Of a DNA stretch of 64,000 nt, positions 1 to 9,675 are shown in pieces. Numbering within the stretch: the first letter of the stretch is position 1; each line of letters starts with the position of its first letter. The translations under genes were made by a program, and so were the position numbers. This DNA is from Colletes latitarsis (lineage: Eukaryota; Arthropoda; Insecta; Hymenoptera; Colletidae): contig NW_027488368.1 of NCBI RefSeq assembly GCF_051014445.1, positions 23,658,001-23,722,000 on the forward strand, given 5' to 3'. The notes below the pieces were generated by a model. The model searched no databases. It saw nothing but the letters and a program-made list of their open reading frames with translations, and was not told the DNA's origin.

Positions 1-74
1 AGTGTGCCCCTGATGAGGGCAAATCCCAGGCCTAGCCTAGACCTAACATGCGTTATCCTCAAAAATATTGATCG

Positions 75-85
75 AAACCTGGTTT
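75..85. other. Monomer dyad 1: AAACC-N-GGTTT inverted repeat
   Basis: This is a perfect 5-bp inverted repeat around one central base, AAACCTGGTTT here and AAACCAGGTTT in most monomers. The arms are kept in most classes while the central base switches between A and T. Some classes break it (GAAGCC or CGCAACC variants). Its centre lies about 26.5 bp from the centre of the KpnI palindrome. This entry is one example of a feature present in most monomers. Confidence 0.8.
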
Positions 86-98
86 AATCGCCTGTTTC

Positions 99-114
99 AG
101 TGTGGTACCACACT
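99..114. other. Monomer dyad 2: KpnI-centred 16-bp palindrome
   Basis: AGTGTGGTACCACACT is a perfect 16-bp palindrome centred on a KpnI site. Monomers reading CCACATT keep a 12-bp version (TGTGGTACCACA). Other classes destroy the centre: GGTCCCAC, TTGTACTTC, GGCACCAC or GGTAACAC. Because it recurs at 176-bp spacing, KpnI digestion should give a ladder in multiples of 176 bp. This entry is one example of a feature present in a majority of monomers. Confidence 0.9.
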
Positions 115-379
115 ACTACGTGATGCAATCCAGAAAAAGCCCAGGATCTAGCCATCAAGTATGAGAAATATGCGAAAGAATGAGCCTGATGAGCGCAAAC
201 CCCAGACCTATACCAGACATAACTTGCGTTATCCTCTAAAATATTGATCGAAACCAGGTTTAGTGGACTGTTTCAGTGCGATACCACTTTACTACGTGAT
301 CCAATCCAGAAATAGCCCAGGATCTAGCCATGAAATATGAGAAATATGTGAAAGTATGAGCCTGTTGAGGGCAAATCCT

Positions 380-399
380 AGACCTAACCCAGACCTAAC
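380..399. repeat. Internal 11-bp duplication at the monomer end
   Basis: AGACCTAAC occurs at 380-388 and again at 391-399, a period of 11 bp. On the opposite strand the pair reads as TTAGGTCTGGGTTAGGTCT, so it contains the telomere-like string GGGTTAGG. Most monomers of the array end this way, with the first copy varying (CCTATCCC, CCTAACCT, CCTAGCCC). This entry is one example. Confidence 0.85.
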
Positions 400-1103
400 A
401 TGCGTTATCCTCAAAAATATTGATCGAAACCTGGTTTAATCGACTGTTTCAGTGTGGTACCACACTACTACGTGATGCAATCCAGAAAAAGCCCAGGATC
501 TTGCCATCAAGTACGAGAAATATGCGTAAGAATGAGCCTGATGAGGGCACATCCTAGACCTATCCCAGACCTAATTTGCGTTATCCTCTAAAATATTGAT
601 CGAAACCAGGTTTAATTGACTGTTTTAGTGTGGTACCACATTACTACGTGATGCAATCCAGAAAAAGCCCAGGATCTAGCCATCAAGTATGAGAAACATG
701 CGAAAGAATGTGCCCGATGAGGGCAAATCCTCGACCTAACCCAGACCTAACATGCGTTCCCCTCTAAAATATTGATCGCAACCAGGTTTAATAGACTGTT
801 TCAGTGTGGTACCACACTACTACGTGATGCAATCCAGAAAAAGCCCAGGATCTAGCCATCAAGTATGAGAAATATGCGAAGGAATGAGCCCGATGAGGGC
901 AAATCCTCGACCTAACCCAGACCTAACATGCGTTATCCTCTAAAATATTCATCGCAACCAGGTTTAATAGACTGTTTCAGTGTGGTACCACACTACTACG
1001 TGACCCAAACCAGAAAAAACCCAGGATCTGTTCAACAAGTATGTGAAAAACGCGAAAGTATGAGTCTGATGGGTGAAAATCCCAGGCCAAACCTAGACCT
1101 AAC

Positions 1104-1280
1104 ATGCGTTATCCTCGAGAATATTGATCGAACCCTGGTTTAATCGACTGTTTCAGTGTGGGACCACATTACTATGTGATCCAAACCAGAAAATAACCCA
1201 GGATCCGTTCAACAAGTATGTGAAAAATGCGAAAATATGAGTCTGATGAGGGCAAATTCCAGACCTATCCCAGACCTAAC
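1104..1280 (+). repeat. 177-bp monomer variant (AAAATAACCC class)
   Basis: One base is inserted in the A-rich stretch (AGAAAATAACCC instead of AGAAAAAACCC). This class recurs once per 8-monomer T HOR and accounts for most +1 offsets in HOR lengths (1409 = 8x176+1, 1585 = 9x176+1), which makes it a useful phasing marker. Confidence 0.85.
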
Positions 1281-1632
1281 TTGTGTTATCCTCTAAAATA
1301 TTGATCGGAACCAGGTTTAATCGACTGTTTCTTTGTGGTACCACATTAGTACGTGATCCAAACCAGAAAAAACCCAGGAGCAGTTCAACAAGTATGTGAA
1401 AAACGCGAAAGTATGAGCCTGATGAGGGAGAATCCCAGACCTATCCCAGACCTAACTTGCGTTATCCTCTAAAATATTGATCGAAACCAGGTTTAATTGA
1501 CTGTTTTAGTGTGGTACCACTTTACTACGTGATCCAAAGCAGAAAAAACCCTCGATCAGGTCAACATGCATGTTAAAACGGCGAAAGTGTGCCCCTGATG
1601 AGGGCAAATCCCAGGCCTAGCCTAGACCTAAC

Positions 1633-2688
1633 ATGCGTTATCCTCAAAAATATTGATCGAAACCTGGTTTAATCGCCTGTTTCAGTGTGGTACCACACTA
1701 CTACGTGATGCAATCCAGAAAAAGCCCAGGATCTAGCCATCAAGTATGAGAAATATGCGAAAGAATGAGCCTGATGAGCGCAAACCCCAGACCTATACCA
1801 GACATAACTTGCGTTATCCTCTAAAATATTGATCGAAACCAGGTTTAGTGGACTGTTTCAGTGCGATACCACTTTACTACGTGATCCAATCCAGAAATAG
1901 CCCAGGATCTAGCCATGAAATATGAGAAATATGTGAAAGTATGAGCCTGTTGAGGGCAAATCCTAGACCTAACCCAGACCTAACATGCGTTATCCTCAAA
2001 AATATTGATCGAAACCTGGTTTAATCGACTGTTTCAGTGTGGTACCACACTACTACGTGATGCAATCCAGAAAAAGCCCAGGATCTTGCCATCAAGTACG
2101 AGAAATATGCGTAAGAATGAGCCTGATGAGGGCACATCCTAGACCTATCCCAGACCTAATTTGCGTTATCCTCTAAAATATTGATCGAAACCAGGTTTAA
2201 TTGACTGTTTTAGTGTGGTACCACATTACTACGTGATGCAATCCAGAAAAAGCCCAGGATCTAGCCATCAAGTATGAGAAACATGCGAAAGAATGTGCCC
2301 GATGAGGGCAAATCCTCGACCTAACCCAGACCTAACATGCGTTCCCCTCTAAAATATTGATCGCAACCAGGTTTAATAGACTGTTTCAGTGTGGTACCAC
2401 ACTACTACGTGATGCAATCCAGAAAAAGCCCAGGATCTAGCCATCAAGTATGAGAAATATGCGAAGGAATGAGCCCGATGAGGGCAAATCCTCGACCTAA
2501 CCCAGACCTAACATGCGTTATCCTCTAAAATATTCATCGCAACCAGGTTTAATAGACTGTTTCAGTGTGGTACCACACTACTACGTGACCCAAACCAGAA
2601 AAAACCCAGGATCTGTTCAACAAGTATGTGAAAAACGCGAAAGTATGAGTCTGATGGGTGAAAATCCCAGGCCAAACCTAGACCTAAC
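1633..2688 (+). repeat. HOR unit A, copy 2 (first 6 monomers)
   Basis: This is the same order as copy 1 at offset 1585, near-identical through the GATGGGTGAAAATCC monomer. It then switches: copy 1 continues with CTCGAGAATATTG at about 1108, whereas this copy continues with CTCTAAAATATTG at about 2700. The change marks an exchange junction near 2690-2700. Confidence 0.85.
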
Positions 2689-4272
2689 ATGCGTTATCCT
2701 CTAAAATATTGATCGAAACCAGGTTTAATTGACTGTTTCAGTGTGGTACCACATTACTACGTGATCCAATCCAGAAATAGCCCTGGATCTAGCCATGAAG
2801 TATGAGTAATTTGCGAAAGTATGAGCCTGATGAGGGCAAATCCTAGACCTAACCCAGACCTAACATGCGTTATCCTCTAAAATATTGATCGAAGCCAGGT
2901 TTAATTGAATGTTTCAGTGTGGCACCACATTACGACGTGATGCAATCCAGAAATAGCCCGGGATCTAGCCATCAAGTATGAGAAATATGCGAAAGAATGA
3001 GCCTGATGAGAGCAAATCCCAGACCTAACCTAGACCTAACATGCGTTATCCTCTAAAATATTTATCAAGACCAGGTTTAATTGAACGTTTCAGTGTGGTA
3101 CCACATTACTACATGATCCAATCCAGAAATAGCCCAGGATCTAGCCATGAAGTATGAGAAATATGCGAAAGTGTGAGCCTGAAGAGGGCGAATCCCAGAC
3201 CTATCCCAGACCTAACATGCGTTATCCTCTAAAATATTTATCAAGACCAGGTTTAGTTGATTGTTTCAGTGTTGTACCACGTTACTACGTGAACCAAACC
3301 AGAAAAAACCCAGGATCCGTTCAACAAGTGTGTGAAGAATGCGAAAGTATGAGTGTGATGAGTGAAAATCTCAGGGCCAACCTAGACCTAACATGCGTTA
3401 TCCTCTAAAATATTGATCCAAACCAGGTTTAGTGGACTGTTTCAGTGCGGTACCACTTTACTACGTGATCCAACCCAGAAATAGCCCAGGATCTAGCCAT
3501 GAAGTATGAGAAATATGTGAAAGTATGAGCCTGTTGAGGGCAAATCCTAGACCTAACCCAGACCTAACATGCGTTATCCTCTAAAATATTGTTCGAAACC
3601 TGGTTTAATCGACTGTTTCAGTGTGGTACCACATTACTACGTGATCCAAACCAGAAAAAACCCAGGATCAGTTCAACAAGTATGTGGAAAACGCGATAGT
3701 ATGAGCCTGATGAGGGCGAATCCCAGACCTATCTCAGACCTAACTTGCGTTATCCTCTAAAATATTGATCGAAACCAGGTTTAATTGACTGTTTCAGTGT
3801 TGTACTTCATTACTACGTGATGCAATCCAGAAAAAGCCCAGGATCTAGCCTTCAAGTATGAGAAATATGCGAAAGAATGAGCCTGTTGAGAGCAAATTCC
3901 AGACCTAACCCAGACCTAACATGAATTATTCTCTAAAATATTGATCGAAACCAGGTTTAATTGACTGTTTCGGTGTGGCACCACATTACTACGCGATCCA
4001 ATCCAGAAATAGCCCAGGATCCAGCCATGAAGTATGAGAAATATGCGAAAGTATGAGCCTGATAAGGGCAAATCCTAGACCTAACCCAGACCTAACATGC
4101 GTTATCCTCTAAAATATTGATCGAAGCCAGGTTTAATTGAATGTTTCTGTGTGGTACCACATTACTACGTGTACCAAACCAGAAAAAACCCAGGATCCGT
4201 TCAACAAGTATGTGAAGAATGCGAAAGTATGAGTCTGATGAGTGAAAATCCCAGGGCTAACCTAGACCTAAC
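2689..4272 (+). repeat. Linker block X1 (9 monomers)
   Basis: This mixed-class block leads into the first V cassette. Bases of about 2700-3250 match about 10094-10644 at a constant offset of 7394, including the rare AGCCCTGGATC and GAGTAATTTGCG variants. After about 3260 the two copies differ (TTGATTGTTTCAGTGTTG here, TTGAATGTTTCTGTGTGG there). No non-satellite sequence is present. Confidence 0.8.
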
Positions 4273-5326
4273 ATGCGTTATCCTCTAAAATATTGATCCA
4301 AACCAGGTTTAGTGGACTGTTTCAGGGTGGTACCACTTTACTACATGATCCAAAGCAGAAAAAGCCCTCGATCAGGTCAACATGTATGTTAGAACTGCGA
4401 AAGTATGACCCTGATGAGGGCAAACCCCAGGCCTAACCTAGACCTAACATGCGTTATCCTCAAAAATATTGATCGAAGCCTGGTTTAATCGCCTGTTTCA
4501 GTGTGGTACCACACTACTACGTGATGCAATCCAGAAGAAGCCCAGGATCTAGCCATCAAGTATGAGAAATATGCGAAAGAATGAGCCTGATGAGAGCAAA
4601 TCCCAGACCTAACCCAGACCTAACATGAATTATTCTCTAAAATATTGATCGAAACCAGGTTTGATTGACTGTTTCAGTGTGGTACCACATTACTACGTGA
4701 TCCAATCCAGAAATAGCCCAGGATCCAGCCATGAAGTATGAGAAATATGCGAAAGTATGAGCCTGATGAGGGCAAATCCTAGACCTAACCCAGACCTAAC
4801 ATGCGTTATCCTCTAAAATATTTATCAAGACCAGGTTTAATTGATTGTTTCAGTTTGGTACCACATTACTACGTGATCCACACCAGAAAAAACCCAAGAT
4901 CCGTTCAACAAGTATGTGAAGAATGCGAAAGTATGAGTCTGATGAGTGAAAATCCCAGGCCTAACCTAGACCTAACATGCGTTATCCTCAAAAATATTGA
5001 TCGAAACCTGGTTTAATCGCCTGTTTCAGTGTGGTACCACACTACTACGTGATGCAATCCAGAAAAAGCCCAGGATCTAGCCATCAAGTATGAGAAATAT
5101 GCAAAAGAATGAGCCTGATGTGGGCAAATCCTAGACCTATCCCAGACCTAACTTGCGTTATCCTCTTATATTGATCGAAACCAGGTTTAATTGACTGTTT
5201 TAGTGTGGTACCACTTTACTACGTGATCCAAAGCAGAAAAAACCCTCGATCAGGTCAACATGCATGTTAAAACTGCGAAAGTGTGCCCCTGATGAGGGCA
5301 AATCCCAGGCCTAACCTAGACCTAAC
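4273..5326 (+). repeat. HOR cassette V, copy 1 (6 monomers, 1054 bp)
   Basis: Ordered classes are: D' (CATGTATGTTAGAACTGCG), V1 (CAGAAGAAGCCC), V2 (GAATTATTCTC with TTTGATTGACTG), V3 (ATCCACACC, CCCAAGATCC), V4 (GCAAAAGAATGAGCCTGATG) and D (CATGCATGTTAAAACTGCG). D' and D share the otherwise rare CCCTCGATCAGG right half. A 2-bp deletion at about 5165 (CTCTTATATTG) makes this copy shorter than the others. Confidence 0.9.
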
Positions 5327-6910
5327 ATGCGTTATCCTCAAAAATATTGATCGAAACCTGGTTTAATCGCCTGTTTCAGTGTGGTACCACACTACTACGT
5401 GATGCAATCCAGAAAACCCCCAGGATCTAGCCATCAAGTATGAGAAATATGCGAAAGAATGAGCCTGATGAGCGCAAACCCCAGACCTATACCAGACATA
5501 ACTTGCGTTATGCTCTAAAATATTGATCGAAACCAGGTTTAATTGACTGGTTCGGTGTGGTACCACATTACTACGTGATCCAATCCAGAAATAGCCCAGG
5601 ATCTATACATGAAGTATAAGAAATATGCGAATGTATGAGCCTGATGAGGGCAAATCGTAGACCTAACCCAGACCTAACATGCGTTATCCTCTAAAATATT
5701 GATCGAAACCAGGTTTAATTGACTGTTTCGGTGTGGTACCACATTACTACGTGATGCAATCCAGAAATAGCCCAGGATGTAGCCATGAAGTATGAGAAAT
5801 ATGCGAAAGTATGAGCCTGACGAGGGCAAATCCTAGACCTAACCCAGACCTCACATGCGTTATCCTCTAAAATATTTATCAAGACCTGGTTTAATTGATT
5901 GTTTCAGTGTTGTACCACGTTACTACGTGAACCAAACCAGAAAAAACCCAGGATCCGTTCAACAAGTATGTGAAGAATGCGAAAGTATGAGTGTGATGAG
6001 TGAAAATCTCAGGGCCAACCTAGACCTAACATGCGTTATCCTCTAAAATATTGATCCAAACCAGGTTTAGTGGACTGTTTCAGTGCGGTACCACTTTACT
6101 ACGTGATCCAATCCAGAAATAGCCCAGGATCTAGCCATGAAGTATGAGAAATATGTGAAAGTATGAGCCTGTTGAGGGCAAATCCTAGACCTAACCCAGA
6201 CCTAACATGCGTTATCCTCTAAAATATTGATCGAAACCTGGTTTAATCGACTGTTTCAGTGTGGTACCACACTACTACGTGATGCAATCCAGAAAAAGCC
6301 CAGGATCTAGCCATCAAGTGTGTGAAATGTGCGAAAGAATGAGCCTGATGAGGGCACATCCTAGACCTATCCCAGACCTAATTTGCGTTATCCTCTAAAA
6401 TATTGATCGAAACCAGGTTTAATTGACTGTTTTAGTGTGGTACCACATTACTACGTGATGCAATCCAGAAAAAGCCCAGGATCTAGCCATCAAGTATGAG
6501 AAATATGCGAAAGAATGAGCCCGATGAGGGCAAATCCTCGACCTAACCCAGACCTAACATGCGTTATCCTCTAAAATATTGATCGAAACCAGGTTTAATT
6601 GACTGTTTCGGTGTGGTACCACATTACTACGTGATCCAATCCAGAAATAGCCCAGGATGTAGCCATGAAGTATGAGAAATATGCGAAAGTATGAGCCTGA
6701 CGAGGGCAAATCCTAGACCTAACCCAGACCTCACATGCGTTATCCTCTAAAATATTTATCAAGACCAGGTTTAAATGATTGCTTCAGTGTGGTCCCACAT
6801 TACTACGTGATCCAAACCAGAAAAAACCCAGGATCCGTTCAACAAGTATGTGAAGAATGCGAAAGTATGAGTCTGATGAGTGAAACTCCCAGGCCTAACC
6901 TAGACCTAAC
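5327..6910 (+). repeat. Linker W, copy 1 (9 monomers)
   Basis: This block links V to a T0-class monomer. Diagnostic monomers are GAGCGCAAACCCC with ACCAGACATAAC, then CTATACATGAAGTATAAG, then the TTGTACCACGTTACTACGTGAACC class, then GTGGACTGTTTCAGTGCGG. The same order recurs after V copies 3, 4, 5, 6/7 and 8 with different monomer losses. Confidence 0.8.
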
Positions 6911-8145
6911 ATGCGTTATCTTCTAAAATATTGAGCGAAACCAGGTTTAATTGACTGTTTCAGTGTGGTCCCACATTACTACGTGAACCAAACCAAAAAA
7001 AAACCCAGCATCCGTTCAACAAGTATGTGAACAATGCGAAAGTATGAGTCTGATGGGTGAAAATCCCAGGCCAAACCTAGACCTAACATGCGTTATCCTC
7101 AAAAATATTGATCGAAACCTGGTTTAATCGACTGTTTCAGTGTTGTACTTCATTACTACGTGATGTAATCCAGAAAAAGCCCAGGATCTAGCCATCAAGT
7201 ATGAGAAATAGGCGAAAGAATGAGCCTGATGAGAGCAAATCCCAGACCTAACCTGGACCTAACATGAATTATTCTCTAAAATATTGATCGAAACCAGGTT
7301 TAATTGACTGTTTCAGTGTGGTCCCACATTACTACGTGATCCAAACCAGAAAAAACCCAGCATCCGTTCAACAAGTATGTGAACAATGCGAAAGTATGAG
7401 TCTGATGAGTGAAAATCCCAGGGCTAACCTAGACCTAACATGCGTTATCCTCTAAAATAATGATCCAAACCAGGTTTAATGGACTGTTTCAGTGTGGTAC
7501 CACTTTACTACGTGATCCAAACCAGAAAATAACCCAGGATCTGTTCAACGAGTATGTGAAGTGTGGGAAAGTTTGAGTCTGATGAGGGCAACACCCAAAC
7601 CATTCCCAGACCTAGCTTGCGTTATCCTCTAAAATATTGATCGAAACCAGGTTTAGTCGACTGTTTCAGTGTGGTAACACATTACTACGTGATCCATACC
7701 AGAAAAAACCCAGGATCAGTTCAACAAGTATTTGGAAAACGCGATAGTATGAGCCTGATGAGGGCGAATCCCAGACCTATCTCAGACCTAACTTGCGTTA
7801 TCCTCTAAAATATTGATCGAAACCAGGTTTAATTGACTGTTTCAGTGTGGCACCACATTACTACGTGATCCAATCCAGAAATAGCCCAGGATCTAGCCAT
7901 GAAGTATGAGAAATATGCGAAAGTATGAGCCTGATGAGGGCAAATCCTAGACCTAACCCAGACCTAACTTGCGTTATCCTCTAAAATATTTACCAAGACC
8001 TGGTTTAATTGATTGTTTCAGTGTGGTACCACATTACTACGTGAACCAAACCAAAAAAAAATCCAGGATCCGTTCAACAAGTATGTGAAGAATGCGAAAG
8101 TATGAGTCTGATGAGTGAAAATCTCAGGGCTAACCTAGACGTAAC
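6911..8145 (+). repeat. Short T-like start plus X-class monomers (7 monomers)
   Basis: The block opens with a T0 monomer (CGTTATCTTCTAAAATATTGAGCG), then T1 (TTGTACTTCATT, GATGTAATCC) and a T2-like monomer, and switches to X classes. From about 7430 onward it matches about 10777-11491 at an offset near 3347, including GAAGTGTGGGAAAGTTTGAG. It looks like a T block truncated after three monomers. Confidence 0.75.
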
Positions 8146-8321
8146 ATGCGTTATCCTCTAAAATATTGATCCAAACCAGGTTTAGTGGACTGTTTCAGGG
8201 TGGTACCACACTACTACGTGATGCAATCCAGAAAAAGCCCAGGATCTAGCCATCAAGTATGAGAAATATGCAAAAGAATGAGCCTGATGTGGGCAAATCC
8301 TAGACCTATCCCAGACCTAAC
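8146..8321 (+). repeat. Hybrid monomer: D' left half joined to V4 right half
   Basis: The left half is D' class (GATCCAAACC, GTGGACTGTTTCAGGGTGG). The right half is V4 class (GATGCAATCC, GCAAAAGAATGAGCCTGATG). The switch occurs at the KpnI core GGTACCAC. The D monomer follows directly, so relative to a complete V cassette exactly four monomers (704 bp) are missing. Confidence 0.85.
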
Positions 8322-8497
8322 TTGCGTTATCCTCTAAAATATTGATCGAAACCAGGTTTAATTGACTGTTTTAGTGTGGTACCACTTTACTACGTGATCC
8401 GAAGCAGAAAAAACCCTCGATCAGGTCAACATGCATGTTAAAACGGCGAAAGTGTGCCCCTGATGAGGGCAAATCCCAGGCCTAGCCTAGACCTAAC
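8322..8497 (+). repeat. D-class monomer ending the deleted V cassette
   Basis: It carries CCCTCGATCAGGTCAACATG, CATGCATGTTAAAACGGCG and GTGTGCCCCTGATG. It matches the D monomer at 1457-1632, including the shared ACGGCG variant. This is the junction to unit A copy 3. Confidence 0.85.
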
Positions 8498-9675
8498 ATG
8501 CGTTATCCTCAAAAATATTGATCGAAACCTGGTTTAATCGCCTGTTTCAGTGTGGTACCACACTACTACGTGATGCAATCCAGAAAAAGCCCAGGATCTA
8601 GCCATCAAGTATGAGAAATATGCGAAAGAATGAGCCTGATGAGCGCAAACCCCAGACCTATACCAGACATAACTTGCGTTATCCTCTAAAATATTGATCG
8701 AAACCAGGTTTAGTGGACTGTTTCAGTGCGATACCACTTTACTACGTGATCCAATCCAGAAATAGCCCAGGATCTAGCCATGAAATATGAGAAATATGTG
8801 AAAGTATGAGCCTGTTGAGGGCAAATCCTAGACCTAACCCAGACCTAACATGCGTTATCCTCAAAAATATTGATCGAAACCTGGTTTAATCGACTGCTTC
8901 AGTGTGGTACCACACTACTACGTGATGCAATCCAGAAAAAGCCCAGGATCTTGCCATCAAGTACGAGAAATATGCGTAAGAATGAGCCTGATGAGGGCAC
9001 ATCCTAGACCTATCCCAGACCTAATTTGCGTTATCCTCTAAAATATTGATCGAAACCAGGTTTAATTGACTGTTTTAGTGTGGTACCACATTACTACGTG
9101 ATGCAATCCAGAAAAAGCCCAGGATCTAGCCATCAAGTATGAGAAACATGCGAAAGAATGTGCCCGATGAGGGCAAATCCTCGACCTAACCCAGACCTAA
9201 CATGCGTTCCCCTCTAAAATATTGATCGCAACCAGGTTTAATAGACTGTTTCAGTGTGGTACCACACTACTACGTGATGCAATCCAGAAAAAGCCCAGGA
9301 TCTAGCCATCAAGTATGAGAAATATGCGAAGGAATGAGCCCGATGAGGGCAAATCCTCGACCTAACCCAGACCTAACATGCGTTATCCTCTAAAATATTC
9401 ATCGCAACCAGGTTTAATAGACTGTTTCAGTGTGGTACCACACTACTACGTGACCCAAACCAGAAAAAACCCAGGATCTGTTCAACAAGTATGTGAAAAA
9501 CGCGAAAGTATGAGTCTGATGGGTGAAAATCCCAGGCCAAACCTAGACCTAACATGCGTTATCCTCGAGAATATTGATCGAACCCTGGTTTAATCGACTG
9601 TTTCAGTGTGGGACCACATTACTATGTGATCCAAACCAGAAAATAACCCAGGATCCGTTCAACAAGTATGTGAAA
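8451..9675 (+). repeat. HOR unit A, copy 3 (about 7 monomers)
   Basis: It matches 1-1225 at a constant offset of 8450, with visible differences limited to a few bases (for example CGACTGCTTCAG near 8896). It diverges after the 177-bp AAAATAACCC stretch, where this copy reads GAAAGTATGACCCAGATGAG. The stretch from about 9300 to 10070 is repeated at about 17400-18175 (offset 8103). Confidence 0.85.

Larger units (their letters stand above)
48..223 (+). repeat. Reference monomer (first complete copy)
   Basis: This 176-bp copy starts at the ATGCG landmark used for phasing throughout this annotation. It carries the CTCAAAAA left-half variant (most others read CTCTAAAA), the AAACC-T-GGTTT dyad at 75-85, the 16-bp palindrome at 99-114 and a GATGCAATCC right-half variant. 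176 is 58 codons plus 2 bases, so translation always changes frame on crossing into the next copy. Confidence 0.95.
1..1632 (+). repeat. HOR unit A, copy 1 (9 monomers, 1585-bp period)
   Basis: Base 1 matches base 1586 and base 8451. The unit runs on from a D-class monomer whose right end opens the window (AGTGTGCCCCTGATG). It contains GCGTTCCCCTC and ATTCATCGCAACC monomers in its middle, and ends with another D-class monomer (CCCTCGATCAGG near 1550). The extra base over nine monomers is in the 177-bp monomer at 1104-1280, which reads AGAAAATAACCC. Confidence 0.9.

Noticed and set aside
380..399. True interstitial telomere repeat
   Set aside because: Only a two-copy 11-bp unit with one telomere-like core occurs per monomer. 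No run of consecutive telomere repeats is present.
928..1143. 71-codon plus-strand ORF, near-identical at 9378 and 17481, as a possible gene
   Set aside because: It spans one satellite monomer plus the start of the next, recurs with the repeat, and is closed by an in-frame stop in most other monomers. No known domain, signal peptide or gene context is visible.
3154..3408. 84-codon ORFs here and at 10548, 18828 and 37499 as a longer protein family
   Set aside because: They are the same monomer ORF extended upstream because CCCAG replaces the usual CCTAG stop in one duplicated block. The copies are explained by segmental duplication.
5363..5566. 67-78-codon minus-strand ORFs here and at 24563, 31964, 48518 and 53272
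   Set aside because: They start and end around the KpnI palindromes of adjacent monomers and recur only in copies of the same W or T/U monomers. There is no independent evidence of coding.
5611..5625. CATGAAGTATAAG as a TATA-type promoter element
   Set aside because: It is a one-base variant of the common CATGAAGTATGAG in one monomer class, and there is no associated gene.
8041..8070. A-runs such as CCAAAAAAAAATCC as poly(A) tails of retroelements
   Set aside because: They lie at the fixed A-rich position of the monomer and vary by a few bases through slippage. There is no target-site duplication or element body.
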